A stretch of 64,000 nucleotides of DNA from Glandiceps talaboti (GCF_964340395.1 NC_135565.1:21070209-21134208), one strand, 5' to 3'; positions 21,744 to 52,965 are shown, counted from the stretch's first letter. Numbers and translations: made by a program. The notes: generated by a model from the letters alone, not told the origin.

Positions 21744-22900
21744 GTAAGTATAGCTCGTTACTTTATAATATTGTGCTGAAAACAATTTTACAGGCGACTT
21801 CGATTGTAAAGCATGGGCAGATACCGCTTCCTGTTTCACCGGTCACACCGTGTATGTACGCCTACTGACTTGCCCGGACGTCCACTTCATTCAAATATTT
21901 CATGTATATTATATATTTTGGACGTATATTAAATTTTATGTAGTTTAAAGTGAGACGAAAGCGCCAGATGTTTGATTTTATTTTTCTGTCGAGAGCATAA
22001 TTATTTCAATAGTTAGAGGTGAAAGCGTCAATGTCATGTCACCCCTGCTCGTGTACCAATCAATGACCTGGTGACGACCTGCGAGTTTACTCCCACTTGG
22101 GCAAATAGAAAAATCTGTATTTTTCGCACTATCTCTGAATTCTACCATTTTCTTAATTTAGTTGAAGGCTAATGTAATCAATTAAAGTTAATTGAAGCGT
22201 TACTCGTCACATTAATGTGCATACCATGTTCACTCAAGTTGCAATTTGCTGACATGTCGACAGCATAATAAGATGTACATGCAAATGAACATGGCAAAGT
22301 TACTATAAATCACAAGTGAGATTGGCCACCGACCTTCGAGAAGTACAGAATATTTACAGTTACACCAAGAGAGACATCTCCACCTCCTTTTGGGCCACAC
22401 ACCCATTATTTCCAGTAGTGATATCAAATGATTGCTATTGGCTGGATCTAGGTCTAGAAATTTAAGTTCAAGTTGTCGTGGGAGTTGTGAAGCAGTAAAA
22501 ATCAAAATACCAATTACCATATTATTGCTTACTCACTGGCAAATGAAAGTGTGACAAAAAAAGCTAACTTGAACTCAGTGCTTTATGAATCATTTACAAC
22601 AATTGAAATACATTGTAATTTCCACTGTGATGCTATACATTTATTTATTTCATGTGTACAAGTGACATGAGTAATTTGTTTATAATGTTGACACTTTTAG
22701 CACTATTTTGATAAGAGAAGACTACATCAAATATTTGTATGTAACATTGACAATGTGACACAATATTACTTATTACTGGTTTCACACCCTTGTTCCTATA
22801 ATGAAAGTAGGTCATTTGTAAACCTGGACACTGCACTACAGTAGTTTTACCTGTATATATTTATTTTAAGATCTTACAGGTACATGCAAGTAACAAACCA
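21744..22900. other. CpG-rich then AT-rich stretch, no exon recognised
   Basis: The first 350 bases keep the higher CpG content of the candidate promoter. The rest is AT-rich. No repeat or domain-coding ORF is visible. Confidence 0.4.
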
Positions 22901-22909
22901 TTATTAAAC

Positions 22910-23029
22910 AATAATGTACACGCTCCCAGCCCATAATGGACGAAAGCAAACTTTGAACGACATGCCGAGCCCATTATGGAGTGCAAAGTTTGTTTGAGTC
23001 CATTATGGACTGGGAGGGCGTACATTATT
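22910..23029. mobile_element. Foldback element with 32-bp arms
   Basis: The arm at 22910-22941 (AATAATGTACACGCTCCCAG...) is inverted at 22998-23029 (...GACTGGGAGGGCGTACATTA) with few mismatches. Inside it, AGCAAACTTTG and CAAAGTTTGTT form a second inverted pair around CCCATTATGGA repeats. No coding capacity; probably a MITE or part of the larger element that follows. Confidence 0.8.
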
Positions 23030-23040
23030 GTTATTATTTT

Positions 23041-23441
23041 ATAGTTTTGCCAATTCCAGTGAATTTGTAGACCGAGAAATGCAAAACAATGTATAATATA
23101 CACAGCGCTGAACATCGTCTGCCATGTTCGGCCCGGAAGCTGAATACTAATCATAGCGACACACGTACGTACACATACACACACATATACACTTCAATGA
23201 ACTGCTGTGAACACAAATTTGTTTCATGAATGCGTTGTATTTTTAAACAGTAGAAATGACAATCATAAGTAACAACATACATTTCGAAAAAATACCTAGT
23301 CGTTTGAAGAAACAGAACAAATAAGCTTGTATTGTTATGCTCGTTCCGGGGCCGCGATGCCCAATAACGGAGTACATTATCAGTAATAATGTACATGTAC
23401 AGCGATGACGTCACAAAATTCACTGGAATTGGTAATGCTAT
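23041..23441. mobile_element. Inverted-repeat-flanked element
   Basis: TTGCCAATTCCAGTGAATTT at 23047-23066 is mirrored by AAATTCACTGGAATTGGTAA at 23416-23435, so about 400 bp is bounded by inverted ends of roughly 26 bp. The interior has no ORF of note. It directly abuts the foldback at 22910-23029 and may be one nested structure with it. Confidence 0.65.
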
Positions 23442-24061
23442 AATATAATATGAAATATGTCAATGTTTATAATTATTATAATTATAAATATCCATTTATA
23501 CCATAATACCCATACTACAAGATACAGTGTACAAATTACAAATAATAACATGATGTGTTATACTAGTATGTATTTTTTCTTCTATGTGCATCATATGTTT
23601 ACACACTGTCTAAACCCAAAGGAAGGGGGGGGGGGGGAGATGTTTATTCCATATAAATTTTGACAAAATACATTAAATGAGCTTTCAAAACTGTTCTCCA
23701 AATTATCAATGGTAGTGACTTTGTGAGGGATGAATATATTCAGAAAGAAACCCACAACTTTTCCGAAGATAAATTCATTAAACATGATTACATTTACTTT
23801 GTATGTCAAATGTACTTGTCTACTGACATGTCATACATCATATTTTATCAAAAGTGTACTGGCTAAAGAAAGTTGCACCATTCCAAGTAGGTTTTGACAT
23901 CTACAAAATTAAACCTTTACACATATATAAGTAGTTATGTAGTTACTAGTATCTATGTGATGTACATGTACATATAATTGAAATGATAAGAATTGTCAAG
24001 TGTTGTGAAGTGTAGCTTTGTTGTATCACTCTCTGCCTCATGTATGTGTACAAGATATGCA

Positions 24062-24578
24062 AGACCCTGTGGTACAAGTGTACAGAATGTATGTGACCCT
24101 GTGGTAATGGTACAGGTTTACAAAATCTGTGTGACCCTGTGGTACAAGTTTACCAAATGTACATGTATGTTACCCTATTATAAGTGTACAAAATATATAC
24201 ACATGTACAAAAATGTACTACGTAACATTGTACATGACTCTGCGATATAAGTTTACAAACTGTACATGTACATGTATGTGACCCTGTGGTACATCTACAT
24301 TTGTGTACATGAATACAAGACCCTCAGGTATAATGTACAAAATATACAGTACATGATTCCCTGTGGTACAAGTTACAGCAGTTTACATGATTCCCTGTGG
24401 TACAAGTTTACAGAGTTTACATGACTCCCTGTGGTACAAGTTTACAGCAGTTTACATGACTCCCTGTGGTATAAGTTTACAGAGTTTACATGACTCCCTG
24501 TGGTACAAGTTTATAGAGTTTACATGACTCCCAGTGGTACAGGTTTACAGAGTTTACATGACTCCCTGTGGTACAAGT
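24062..24578. repeat. Approximately 35-bp tandem repeat, degenerate
   Basis: Repeated units with the core CCCTGTGGTACAAGTTTACA. The left part is strongly diverged (GACCCTGTGGTACAAG...), and the right part (24350-24578) is more regular with CATGACTCCCTGTGGTACAA. Confidence 0.85.
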
Positions 24579-25249
24579 TTGGCTCTTGGGAAACATATAT
24601 TATATGGACTGATCTCCATCAGATTACAGCTAAATGAACTATATCTGTATGAATAAGAACTTGTTTTAAGTACAAGAAAGAAGCAACAAACAAATACCCA
24701 GGCAAAAAAGAGCATATTTTGGTGATGTAATTTTTGTCTGTTTCACAGAACTTGCGTGAAATGTTTTGTCTATTATGGTTTTGTCTTGATTAAATAGTTT
24801 TTACTGTGATTATTGTATCAATGGATAAAGGGATAAAATGGCAGCATTCTTCTGGTAAGGAATCACCAACAACTTCACAGTATCTGTACATTTGTACATG
24901 TACCTGTCTGTTAGCCAACTCTTTTTCATCCCAAATCCCCCCCCCCCCCCAATCTTACCTTAGCCTGAAATCAATGATAACAATTAAAAGATACAATGAT
25001 TAAGTCATTCAGATTTATTTCCAGTAAAATTAGATCATTTGAATAAACACATAGTATTCAGTTATTGATTCTGACTTCAAATATTCTGTTAAAATCACCA
25101 AATTTATGAATGATTCATGACTGTAGTACATTTCATGGTTGAGAATGATGGCTACACTCTTGACTCTACATGTACATGTACATGTTTCTATTAATTCACA
25201 AATGTATATGTATGTATGCAGTAATCACTCATGTGTACACTGTTAATTT

Positions 25250-25765
25250 ACCATGAATATAACCTAGCAATCCATGCCATCCATTTTCCAGCTACATCAT
25301 GTATGAATACAATTTGGCAATCCATGCTGTCCTATTTTACAGCCATGAATATAACCTGGCAATCCATGCTGTCCTATTTTACAGCCATGAATATAACATA
25401 GCAATCCATGCTGTCCTATTTTACAGCTATCAATATAACCTGGCAATCCATGCTGTCCTAATTTACAGCTATGAATATAACCTGGCAATCCATGCTGTCC
25501 TATTTTACAGCCATCAATATAACCTGGCAATCCATGCTGTCCTAATTTACAGCTATGAATATAACCGGGCAATCTATGCTGTCCTATTTTACAGCCTTGA
25601 ATATAACCTGGCAATCCATGCTGTCCTATTTTACAGCCATGAATATAACATAGCAATCCATGCTGTCCTATTTTACAGCCATGAATATAACCTGGCAATC
25701 CATGCTGTCCTATTTTACAGCTATCAATATAACCTGGCAATCCATGCTGTCCTATTTTACACATA
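25250..25765. repeat. 42-bp minisatellite, about 12 copies
   Basis: Units read AATATAACCTGGCAATCCAT then GCTGTCCTATTTTACAGCCATG. The unit equals 14 codons, so long open frames appear on both strands by construction. Each unit contains TTTTACAGC, which resembles a 3' splice site on the plus strand. Confidence 0.97.
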
Positions 25766-26005
25766 TAGCCATACTGTCTTGTGTTTATGTAGAAACACCA
25801 TGTGGAGTAGCCTGTCCTAATCCATATGGCACAAATACAGTGACAGTATATATATTTTATAACCAAAATTAAAATTATATGTAAAGGTACTAATCCTTTT
25901 TATGTTTCCAATCATATCAAATTATATTGATACAAAATCAGAATGAGAATCAGTTATCAGCTGTCAAAGGGTTGCCTTGCAAAAATCAGGACAGATTGTG
26001 ATTGA

Positions 26006-26025
26006 AGGTCAAAGGTCGTAGGTCA
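26006..26025 (+). promoter_or_regulatory. Triple direct-repeat-1 nuclear-receptor-like motif
   Basis: AGGTCA, AGGTCG and AGGTCA half-sites follow each other with one-base spacers. DR1 is the arrangement bound by RXR heterodimers, HNF4 and COUP-TF. It lies in the presumed long first intron of AP2A. Confidence 0.4.
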
Positions 26026-26135
26026 TATGATATCAGACAGGAAGCAGAATACAAAGTAACATACATTGTATTTTAGCTGTTAATAGTAAGGTGAACTAAG
26101 CTTACATTTGCATTTAAGTTAGATGTAAAAAAAAT

Positions 26136-26487
26136 TGTATGGTACCAATAATACTCAATTTTAGAATAGCCGGGGTAGTTATTTTTTTTTTTTTATAAAA
26201 AAAATGTTCATACATGTAGATGAGTGTCTTGTTCAGGTAGTTATGTTGTCCATTGTTTTCCATATGTTCTCTATGTCATTGGTTTCTTTTCATCAGATGT
26301 ACAGCCATTACAGATTGGAAGAACAGTTTTATATTGTCTCTTTAAGTTGATGTCAGTTTCTGCATCTACTATTAGCTTGCAAGACTTCACAGTTTTCGTG
26401 ATTTTTATAATTTTTTCTCAAATACGTAAAAAAAAGTTTCGGGTCAGCGTGAAAAAATAGGTGGAGTCGGGTAACCAGAATCAAACA
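26136..26487 (+). mobile_element. Dispersed short element family A, copy 3
   Basis: Same block order as the copies at 15251 and 21162: TGTATGGTACCAATAATACTC start, CTTTTCATCAGATGTACAGC, ATTACAGATTGGAAGAACAG, and GGTAACCAGAATCAAACA end. Same orientation as the others. Confidence 0.8.
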
Positions 26488-26924
26488 GTGTTTTTTATTA
26501 GGCCTTATTATACACAGCAAGGATACCCATACATGTATATTTGAACTACATTTGTACATGTATCAAGCCTGATGCATATACATATCTATTGAACTGTTAA
26601 TTATGTTAATGAAATATAAATTGATAGATAAGAATTTATACTACATGTATGTGTATTCATTTAAGTGCTATATTAATTTAAGTGTAGAAATAGTTGAGAG
26701 TGAATATTTGTATGATGTATTGCAAAGTACATGTAAGATTTCTATGTAAGTCCTTCTGTTGGCTTAGACCATAACAAAAATAATATCTTGGTAAAATGTG
26801 AAGTGCTGTCCCCAATAGACAAATCAGGAAATTTACAAATATGAAAGAATGCATGGGTTTGTTAGTTATTTTCTACTGTGCAAGTCTGATATATCCAAGA
26901 AATTATACACAGTTCTGGCTATAA

Positions 26925-27047
26925 TATTATATAAGAAATCATACACTATTTAGGCTTAGACCCATTATTTAAGAAATCATACACTATTTAGGCTTACACC
27001 CATTATTTAAGAAATCATACACTATTTAGGCTTACACCCATTATATA
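26925..27047. repeat. 38-bp tandem repeat, three copies
   Basis: Units of AAGAAATCATACACTATTTA plus GGCTTACACCCATTATTT, nearly identical, preceded by a diverged partial copy. Confidence 0.9.
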
Positions 27048-27514
27048 GATTAAAAAGCCCAGGGTTATGTGGTAAGTTCAGTTTGTATATTTTATTTGTA
27101 GTGACGTCCTAGGGGATGAATTCTCTGTAAATAGTACTAATCTGAGAAATACTAATTTGTGATCATTTTAATCAACCTAAAAGAAGGTTACCTTCTCACT
27201 TGACATTGTGTTTTATACTTATTTTTAACCCATCATCTTGTAATAATCATACCTTTGTTGTTTTAGGCTCAGTCTGACAACACTTAATATAATCATCAAT
27301 ACAATGACAGAAGACATACAGTACATGAAACACCAATGTCAGTGTGCTCTCTAATCATAGCCAAATTTTGTTGTGAGTCAAAATTTAAAAAACTGGGATT
27401 TCTTGTGAGTCACCACATGTAGTAAGAGATAGGGGAACATCAAATGTTGGTGTATCACTAGAAATTGTGTGCGTCAGTTGTACATTGTATGTCAAGTTGG
27501 CTTAGAGGACACAC

Positions 27515-28508
27515 TGCACACCATCATACACACATGTACATACATACACCATCATACACACATGTACATACATACACCATCATACACACATGTACATACA
27601 TACACCATCATACACACATGTACATACATACACCATCATACACACATGTACATACATACACCATCATACACACATGTACATACATACACCATCATACACA
27701 CATGTACATACATACACCATCATACACACATGTACATACATACACCATCATACACACATGTACATACATACACCATCATACACACATGTACATACATACA
27801 CCATCATACACACATGTACATACATACACCATCATACACACATGTACATACATACACCATCATACACACATGTACATACATACACCATCATACACACATG
27901 TACATACATACATCATCATACACACATGTACATACATACACCATCATACACACATGTACATACATACACCATCATACACACATGTACATACATACACCAT
28001 CATACACACATGTACATACATACACCATCATACACACATGTACATACATACACCATCATACACACATGTACATACATACACCATCATACACACATGTACA
28101 TACATACACCATCATACACACATGTACATACATACACCATCATACACACATGTACATACATACACCATCATACACACATGTACATACATACACCATCATG
28201 TACACATGTACATACATACACCATCATACACACATGTACATACATACACCATCATACACACATGTACATACATACACCATCATGTACACATGTACATACA
28301 TACACCATCATACATACATGTACATACATACACCATCATACACACATGTACATACATACACCATCATGTACACATGTACATACATACACCATCATACACA
28401 CATGTACATACATACACCATCATGTACACATGTACATACATACACCATCATACACACATGTACATACATACACCATCATACACACATGTACATACATACA
28501 CCATCATG
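27515..28508. repeat. 28-bp minisatellite, about 35 copies
   Basis: A nearly perfect array of CACCATCATACACACATGTA plus CATACATA. Variant units with GTACAC instead of TACACA cluster in the last third (from 28198). The unit has no stop in any plus frame, so three overlapping 311-363 codon frames appear. These are not genes. Confidence 0.98.
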
Positions 28509-28559
28509 TATATCAAATTAAGTGACAATTATATTTATAGAAAAAAAAGCCATTGAACC

Positions 28560-29118
28560 ATAAATATCCATATATTGTGTCTTGAAACCTATTTCCTAGT
28601 ATAATTATTTAATTGCATTTGTGATAATTTACATGTACATCTGCCGTTGTATATATCAGTATAACTGAAATTTTCTAATGATAGATTATACAAACTTCTA
28701 ATAATGTACATTGTACACCATTTGAACTGTGTTGTCATGACAACAACCCACCTCTATGGTGGATCTGATAAGTGTATAATTCATCATGCATCCTAACACT
28801 GTCAATGTATAAATTGTGCATGTTAAGTATTCTAGGCAGACTTTTTAGAATCTTTAAAAATGAAACAGGCAGGTAAAGAAAGAATATGACCTCGTATGAC
28901 CTCTAGAGTAAATGAATCCCATGGTATTTGTTATTTTTGTTATTATAGTTATCAGAAGTGATCTGTGGATAATAAGTGTGGTGTGGGTAAATTGAAGGTA
29001 CGGTTAATGTGTGGGGTAGTGAAGGTATTTCTTGCTTGGATGTAGTCTAGGGGAAGTCAAATATACAAAGAGCTAATTTGGACGTCATATACTAAATTAT
29101 ATAATGCTATACCATTTA
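28560..29118. other. Non-coding stretch, no feature recognised
   Basis: AT-rich sequence with no repeat or exon signal that I could identify. Confidence 0.4.
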
Positions 29119-29445
29119 GATGTTATTCCCTGAGACTTTTCTTCATTCAGCCGAGGAAAATATGAGTGCCCAAAGGGGTCTTTGTCACAACAAGTTGCTA
29201 GACGAGTAGTGACAACCCTTTGGTCACAAGTATTTTTCGGCTGAATCAAGAAAAAATATTGGAGAATATCATAATTGTACCAATGCCAGTAATATCAAAG
29301 AAAAGTCAGGGAAAGTAATGGCAATTTTGAGCATTTTGACTCATATTTCGGACACAGCAGAACCAGTGACATAGACATGTGTTATTGTGACATAGAACGA
29401 CCAGAGTATATATTCCATATTTTTTGTTCAACTTGGCTAATGCAT
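29119..29445 (-). mobile_element. Palindromic element family B, copy 2 (reverse)
   Basis: Arms CTTTTCTTCATTCAGCCGAG and CGGCTGAATCAAGAAAA flank a centre GTTGCTAGACGAGTAGTGAC. The unique half (ATAATTGTACC, GACATAGAACGACCAGAGTA, TTTTTTGTTCAACTTGGC) follows. It is similar over its whole length to the copies at 31722, 42356 and 56754. Confidence 0.8.
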
Positions 29446-29599
29446 ATAAAACTGAATATGAATAACTTACTCAATTCCTTAACTCATGTACAGTGTTCAG
29501 TCATAATTCCATCTGTAAAAATTTCTGAACTTCAACAACTTTATGACTTCATTCTGATAGCAAAATCACTGTTTTTTCAAGGTAGTGAAATTTTCTAAA

Positions 29600-30155
29600 T
29601 GCTAACAATTTGGTTTAAGTAATTACACTTTGAAATTGACACTTTTCAGGTTATGAGATGCCCAGTCTTCAAGTTTAATGACTCACATAGAACTCCAAAA
29701 ATCAATAATTTAGATATTTTGAATTTGTGATTGTTAAGAGACCTCATGTGCTAGGTGATCCTCTTTCTCCCAAGGGAATATTTGTATGCAAGTAATTACT
29801 AGTTGGGCAAAACAGAATTATTATATTGAAATTAACATTGTTGTAAATTTTGTACTCATAGCCAAGTCGTGATATGAAATACAAGTACTGTATAAATACA
29901 TGTACTGTATAACTACATTGAATGCTTTCTCCTGCTCTACATGTATATTGTACAGTTAGATTTACTGCAATTGGTTGTAATTTAATGAACCAGTACTAGA
30001 AGCAAGTGAAAAAGGTTTAGTAAAATATGTCTCATGTCCCAAAAGGATTAATTAAATTGTGCTTACATGTAAAGGGATGTAGTCTGTAACTTAATGGGTT
30101 CTGATGGTTCTACATTGTATTTATTTTATCTTGAAATATCCTCATAATGCTATCA
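29600..30155. other. Non-coding stretch, no feature recognised
   Basis: AT-rich sequence. No repeat or coding signal was found. Confidence 0.4.
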
Positions 30156-30156
30156 C

Positions 30157-30297
30157 AGAACCTCATGACGTGTGAATGTAAGTGTGGTGTACTTGGGGTA
30201 TTTGCAGTGTTCTCTGTACATGCTGTACCCATACTTCGCAAGCGTAGCGAGTGAAAGTGCAGCAGAAAACACTGCAAGCACAAGTGCAAATACATGT
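30157..30297 (-). repeat. Dispersed repeat, second copy at 36590-36735
   Basis: The reverse complement (TTTGCACTTGTGCTTGCAGT, TTTTCTGCTGCACTTTCACT, AAATACCCCAAGTACACCAC) is closely similar to plus-strand sequence at 36590-36735, where the motif is partly duplicated. It probably represents a short interspersed element of unknown class. Confidence 0.6.
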
Positions 30298-30621
30298 ACA
30301 TACCGATAAGTACCCCTGAGTACAATGTACCTACATGTACATTGTACATTGTACACTTGAACTCGCATGGCATCGGGTTCTGTTATTATTACATCTGTTG
30401 ATCTGAAATGGCAAAAATCATACAGCGCAATTATAAGATTTCATGTGTAGTAAATGATCGTGTCCTCATTTGCATACAATAATGTACAGGTATGCAATAA
30501 TGTTTTCAGTATTGCGCTGTAGTGAAAATACCTCTGGTATGCACATACATTTGTATACATGTACATGTACCAGTGCAAGTATCTGGTACATTCAATGTAT
30601 ACATGTACATTATATTATCAT

Positions 30622-30862
30622 TTAGAATTAGAATATATTTGTGTATTCAGTTACCACATCAATAAAATATCAAAATTATTTGGAAATAGAATCCACTTGT
30701 GCATGTATTCAGTTTCTACATGTATGTCTACAAAGATCAAAATTATTTAGAAATTGAATCTGTTTGTGTATTCAGATACGTGTACTATATCCACAAAATA
30801 TCAAAATTATTTAGAAATAGAAGCTATTTATGTATTCAGTTACTACATCCACAAAAAGACAT
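30622..30862. repeat. About 75-bp tandem repeat, three to four copies
   Basis: Degenerate units contain TGTGTATTCAGTTAC and ATATCAAAATTATTTAGAAA. Confidence 0.75.
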
Positions 30863-31009
30863 CCATATTAATTATTCAGAAGTTTGTAAGATTTAATACA
30901 TTTAGGACATGAAATGACTGACAGTTGTACCTAATCTTAGATTACATAGAAATAAACTTATTCCCATGTGAATTCTAAGCGGATTTGACATCCATGTACA
31001 TGTACATCT

Positions 31010-31345
31010 TCTAGATGTTAGCATACATTGTACATGTACCACAGATGTGTTTCTTCATTTTGTGGATATTCTCTAAGCTGACTTTCCTACACAGACATTT
31101 TCTAGATGTTAGCATACAATGTACTACAGAATGATGTGTTTCTTCATTTTGTGAATATTCTCTAAGCTGACTTTCCTACAGAGACGTTTCTAGATGTTAA
31201 CCTATCACAGCTGTATTTCTTCATTTGTGAATATTCTCTAAGCTGACTTAGCCAACATGTACATGGGCATGTTCTACATATACATGATTGACATGTAGAT
31301 GTTAGCCTATCATGGCGGTATTTCTTCATTTTGTATAATTTAGAA
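31010..31345. repeat. About 80- to 95-bp tandem repeat, four degenerate copies
   Basis: Units share TTCTAGATGTTAGC, TTTCTTCATTTTGTG and AATATTCTCTAAGCTGACTT. The copies get shorter and more diverged to the right. Confidence 0.75.
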
Positions 31346-31721
31346 ATACCTAGAAAATTTAATAGCATGATAAACATTATGACATATTATAATATTAATA
31401 AAAATATGGTAAATTAATAATCTAAGATCCAGAATTGAAAAAATAATCCAATTCCTCTGATCTCCAATTCAACATGATAAATCAAATTTTGTTGTAATAA
31501 TTAATATTCAAAAATTCTTGTGATGTGAATTTTCAGGAAAATACAAGTTCGTAAATGAGTTAAACTTTAACATAATGAATAAATTAAATTTCTTTCAACT
31601 AGACAGATAAACCAAATTTCTATACAATCTAGGAATCAATAGGAATATTGAAATCCAATTTGTATTTGAGAAGAACTACAATTGTATTGAAAGGTTGACC
31701 CTGTCTGAGTGAACAATGCAC

Positions 31722-32100
31722 ATTATACCAAGCACAAGCTACATTGTAAGTTGAACAAAAAATATGGAATATATACTCTGGTCATTCTATATGTATGTCA
31801 CAAACAGTGCACGTCTATGTTACAACAATGTGTATCTATGTCGCTTGTTCTGTTGTGTTTGAAAAATGAGTTGAAACATTGAAAAAATTACCAATACTTT
31901 CCCTGATTTTTCTTTGATATTACTGGTGCTGGTATAATTATGTTATTCTCCAATATTTTTCTTTATTCAGCCAGAAAATACTTGTGACCTAATGGTTGTC
32001 ACTACGAGTCTAGCACTTGTAGTGACAAAGGTCACTTAGGTCTCTCGTATTTTCCTTGGCTGAATGAAGAAATCTATTGGGGGAATAACATCTTATTGTA
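31722..32100 (+). mobile_element. Palindromic element family B, copy 3
   Basis: Starts ATTATACCAAGCACAAGC, continues GAACAAAAAATATGGAATAT and TCTTTGATATTACTGGTGC. It then has the foldback: ATTCAGCCAGAAAATACTTG, with inverted partner CGTATTTTCCTTGGCTGAAT. The centre contains GAGTCTAGCACTTGTAGTGA. Confidence 0.85.
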
Positions 32101-32104
32101 CTGT

Positions 32105-33200
32105 GGACTGTATGTATGCTTGTAGAGCAATCTTATGTGTGTACAAACAGTACATGTACTATTGACAGTATTGTATCAGTTCTACTGATGTAGTATTCTT
32201 TGAATGAATGGCATGCATCAGTTGTATGTACCATTAATGTGATTTATTGACATACTGTACAAACTGACTACTCTTCCTCTCAAGTCATCACAGGAATCTT
32301 TTATCTCCAGTGAACAAGTGAATGCACTCTACAACATATCTCATAGATTGTACTACATATACAGCTACTTAAGGAGAAATTTTATAACACAAACAACTGT
32401 CTAGACTACTAAATATATTTCTAATTTATGTTTTGACCATTACCATTAATCAGTTATAATTGCCTATGGGCATAATGAAATATTGTATGTAAATTATCAT
32501 CTTAATAACAATATTAATACACGTCGTATCAATCATCATGTACAAAATGTAATGGAAGAAATTCAAATATTCAAATTAAGAATTTTTTTAGCTTGTAAAC
32601 AAACCAGGAAATTTATATGAATTTTATGTACATAAATTTTGTGTCAGTGAAATTATATGTACCTGTAACTACTTATTTGCATAGCTGTGGTGATTTCAAT
32701 TGGAAATTAATGTGTTCATGAATTTATAACTTCCTGACTAATTTACATATTATACATGTAGTTCAGTGATCTATCAGTTAAGTATTTTCCAATGCAGTCA
32801 CTGAATATTCGTAAATACATGTACCTAATAACATTACTATTTTGTATCATGGTCATCCTGGAATAGAATATTAGCTCACAAGTGACTATGCTACGTGTAC
32901 AATGTACATGTAGTGTAAACGAATGCATAAGGAATGAGTAAGACAGTCAGTCCGAATAAAAATAGATGCAATCCAACATTTTGAATAAAAATTCTTCATC
33001 AAGGAGTTCAAGGCACGACAAGTAGGTTAACACCTGACTACATGAGTATATCTAAATGTTATGGAATAGAACGACAACCGTGCAAGATTGACTGTTATAT
33101 GCGTAAAAAAGATCTAAAATTCACACGCACCAAAGGGAACCCTAAAGAACACAACTGAAATATAGAATAAGTGGAGTTAGATATTAGGGAATGATATAAA
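32105..33200. other. Non-coding stretch, no feature recognised
   Basis: AT-rich with several TGTACATGTA palindromes, which are frequent across the whole window. No exon-like sequence. Confidence 0.4.
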
Positions 33201-33207
33201 TAATCTA

Positions 33208-33665
33208 TTAATTCCACGGGGTTCCAGCATTACGAGACGGAAAATGATTTCCCCCCTCCTTCAACCTCAATCGACTCATCGCCAGAAACATTACAAATTC
33301 CTGAAATAGACATATCTGATACACTACATTTATGATCATTGGTGATAAAATGCACAGATACGGGATAGTTACAATTCTTGTGTCTGGTAAGACAGAGATG
33401 TTCCACAAAATGATCACCAAGATGACGTACAGTCGAACATGTACATTTTGTATACATGTATATAGAAAGCCACATTTCTGGCATGTAACGCAATACACTA
33501 CATTAGTACTAATACAAGTAAATCTACTCGTAACAGCCACACTGTTCTTAGGGCCAAAAACATGATTAGTATTAATAATGAAACGACATGTACCACATCG
33601 AGTACGATCGCATGGAAATGAATATACAGTGTACATTTGTAGTTTCCTAGAGGTGAAATGACAGA
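33208..33665 (-). pseudogene. Penelope-like element fragment (GIY-YIG endonuclease part)
   Basis: On the minus strand one frame gives CDRTRCGTCRFI followed by STNVVYCVTCQKCGFLY, the cysteine-rich linker and GIY-YIG start typical of Penelope-like elements. After a frame change the other frame gives HLGDHFVEHLCLTRH, PVSVHF and SVSDMSISGI, the rest of the same domain. The reverse transcriptase part is absent and the frame is broken, so this is a dead 5'-truncated copy. The TGTACATGTA-type expansion within it disrupts the middle of the motif. Confidence 0.7.
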
Positions 33666-33792
33666 TACATGTACATGTAAAGTCAGGCTCCATCCCCTCT
33701 GTGATTATCCAAACATACAAATGTACACATACATGTACATGTCAACTTATCACAGTTAATGAATTGCAATAGGATTGATGTATTGTGATACT

Positions 33793-33963
33793 TTGATATT
33801 TACTAGTTTTAATATTTACTACATAATGTTGGTATTCACCTCACTGTACTCTATGGCTGACATTGAAAATATTATACTTTGATATTTACTAGTTTTAATA
33901 TTTACTACATGTAGTTGGTATTCACCTCACTGTACTCTATGGCTGACATTGAAAATATTATAA
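33793..33963. repeat. About 84-bp direct duplication
   Basis: Two nearly identical copies of a segment containing GATATTTACTAGTTTTAATA and CACTGTACTCTATGGCTGAC. Confidence 0.9.
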
Positions 33964-34114
33964 TTTGTATAGTAAGCAATTAATCATAATCAGGTGACTT
34001 ATTCATAATTAATTCAATAGTACATATTGTATGTACAATGTACATGTACATGTACATGTAAGGTTATTTGGAACACATTTTTCAGATTTCTGTATAGTGT
34101 ACATATATACATGT

Positions 34115-34136
34115 ATATCTGTCTGTCGGTCTGTCG

Positions 34137-34168
<32 letters not shown>

Positions 34169-34203
34169 GCCTGCCTGTCTGCCTGTCTGTCTAACTGTCT
34201 AAC

Positions 34204-34238
<35 letters not shown>

Positions 34239-34302
34239 TACTGTCTGTCTCTGTCTGTCTGTCTGTCTGTCTAACTGTCTGTCTAACTGTCTGTCTGTCT
34301 CA
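34115..34302. repeat. (TCTG)n microsatellite with TCTAAC interruptions
   Basis: TCTG-rich tract just upstream of the first coding exon of AP2A. The interruptions TCTAACTG recur at about 34190, 34272 and 34284. Confidence 0.95.
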
Positions 34303-34400
34303 ATTATAAAAGGAAAGTGTAACATCGCTCACAAATAGACTAGAAACAAAACAAGATGTCATTATTGCTTCCTTCTGATTTCAGAGTTGAGAGGTGAACC

Positions 34401-52965
<18,565 letters not shown>

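Noticed and set aside
23993-24250. 85-codon ORF in the CCCTGTGGTAC repeat
   Set aside because: Repeat-driven frame with no domain.
25250-25765. Regularly spaced repeat resembling a CRISPR array
   Set aside because: There are no unique spacers, the whole unit repeats, and the genome is eukaryotic. The same applies to the arrays at 37767, 57110 and 62818.
25297-25866. Overlapping 189- and 173-codon ORFs on opposite strands
   Set aside because: The 42-bp unit is a multiple of three and stop-free; homology to a gene is not apparent.
27465-28556. 363-, 350- and 311-codon ORFs
   Set aside because: A stop-free 28-bp repeat read in all three frames; not a gene.
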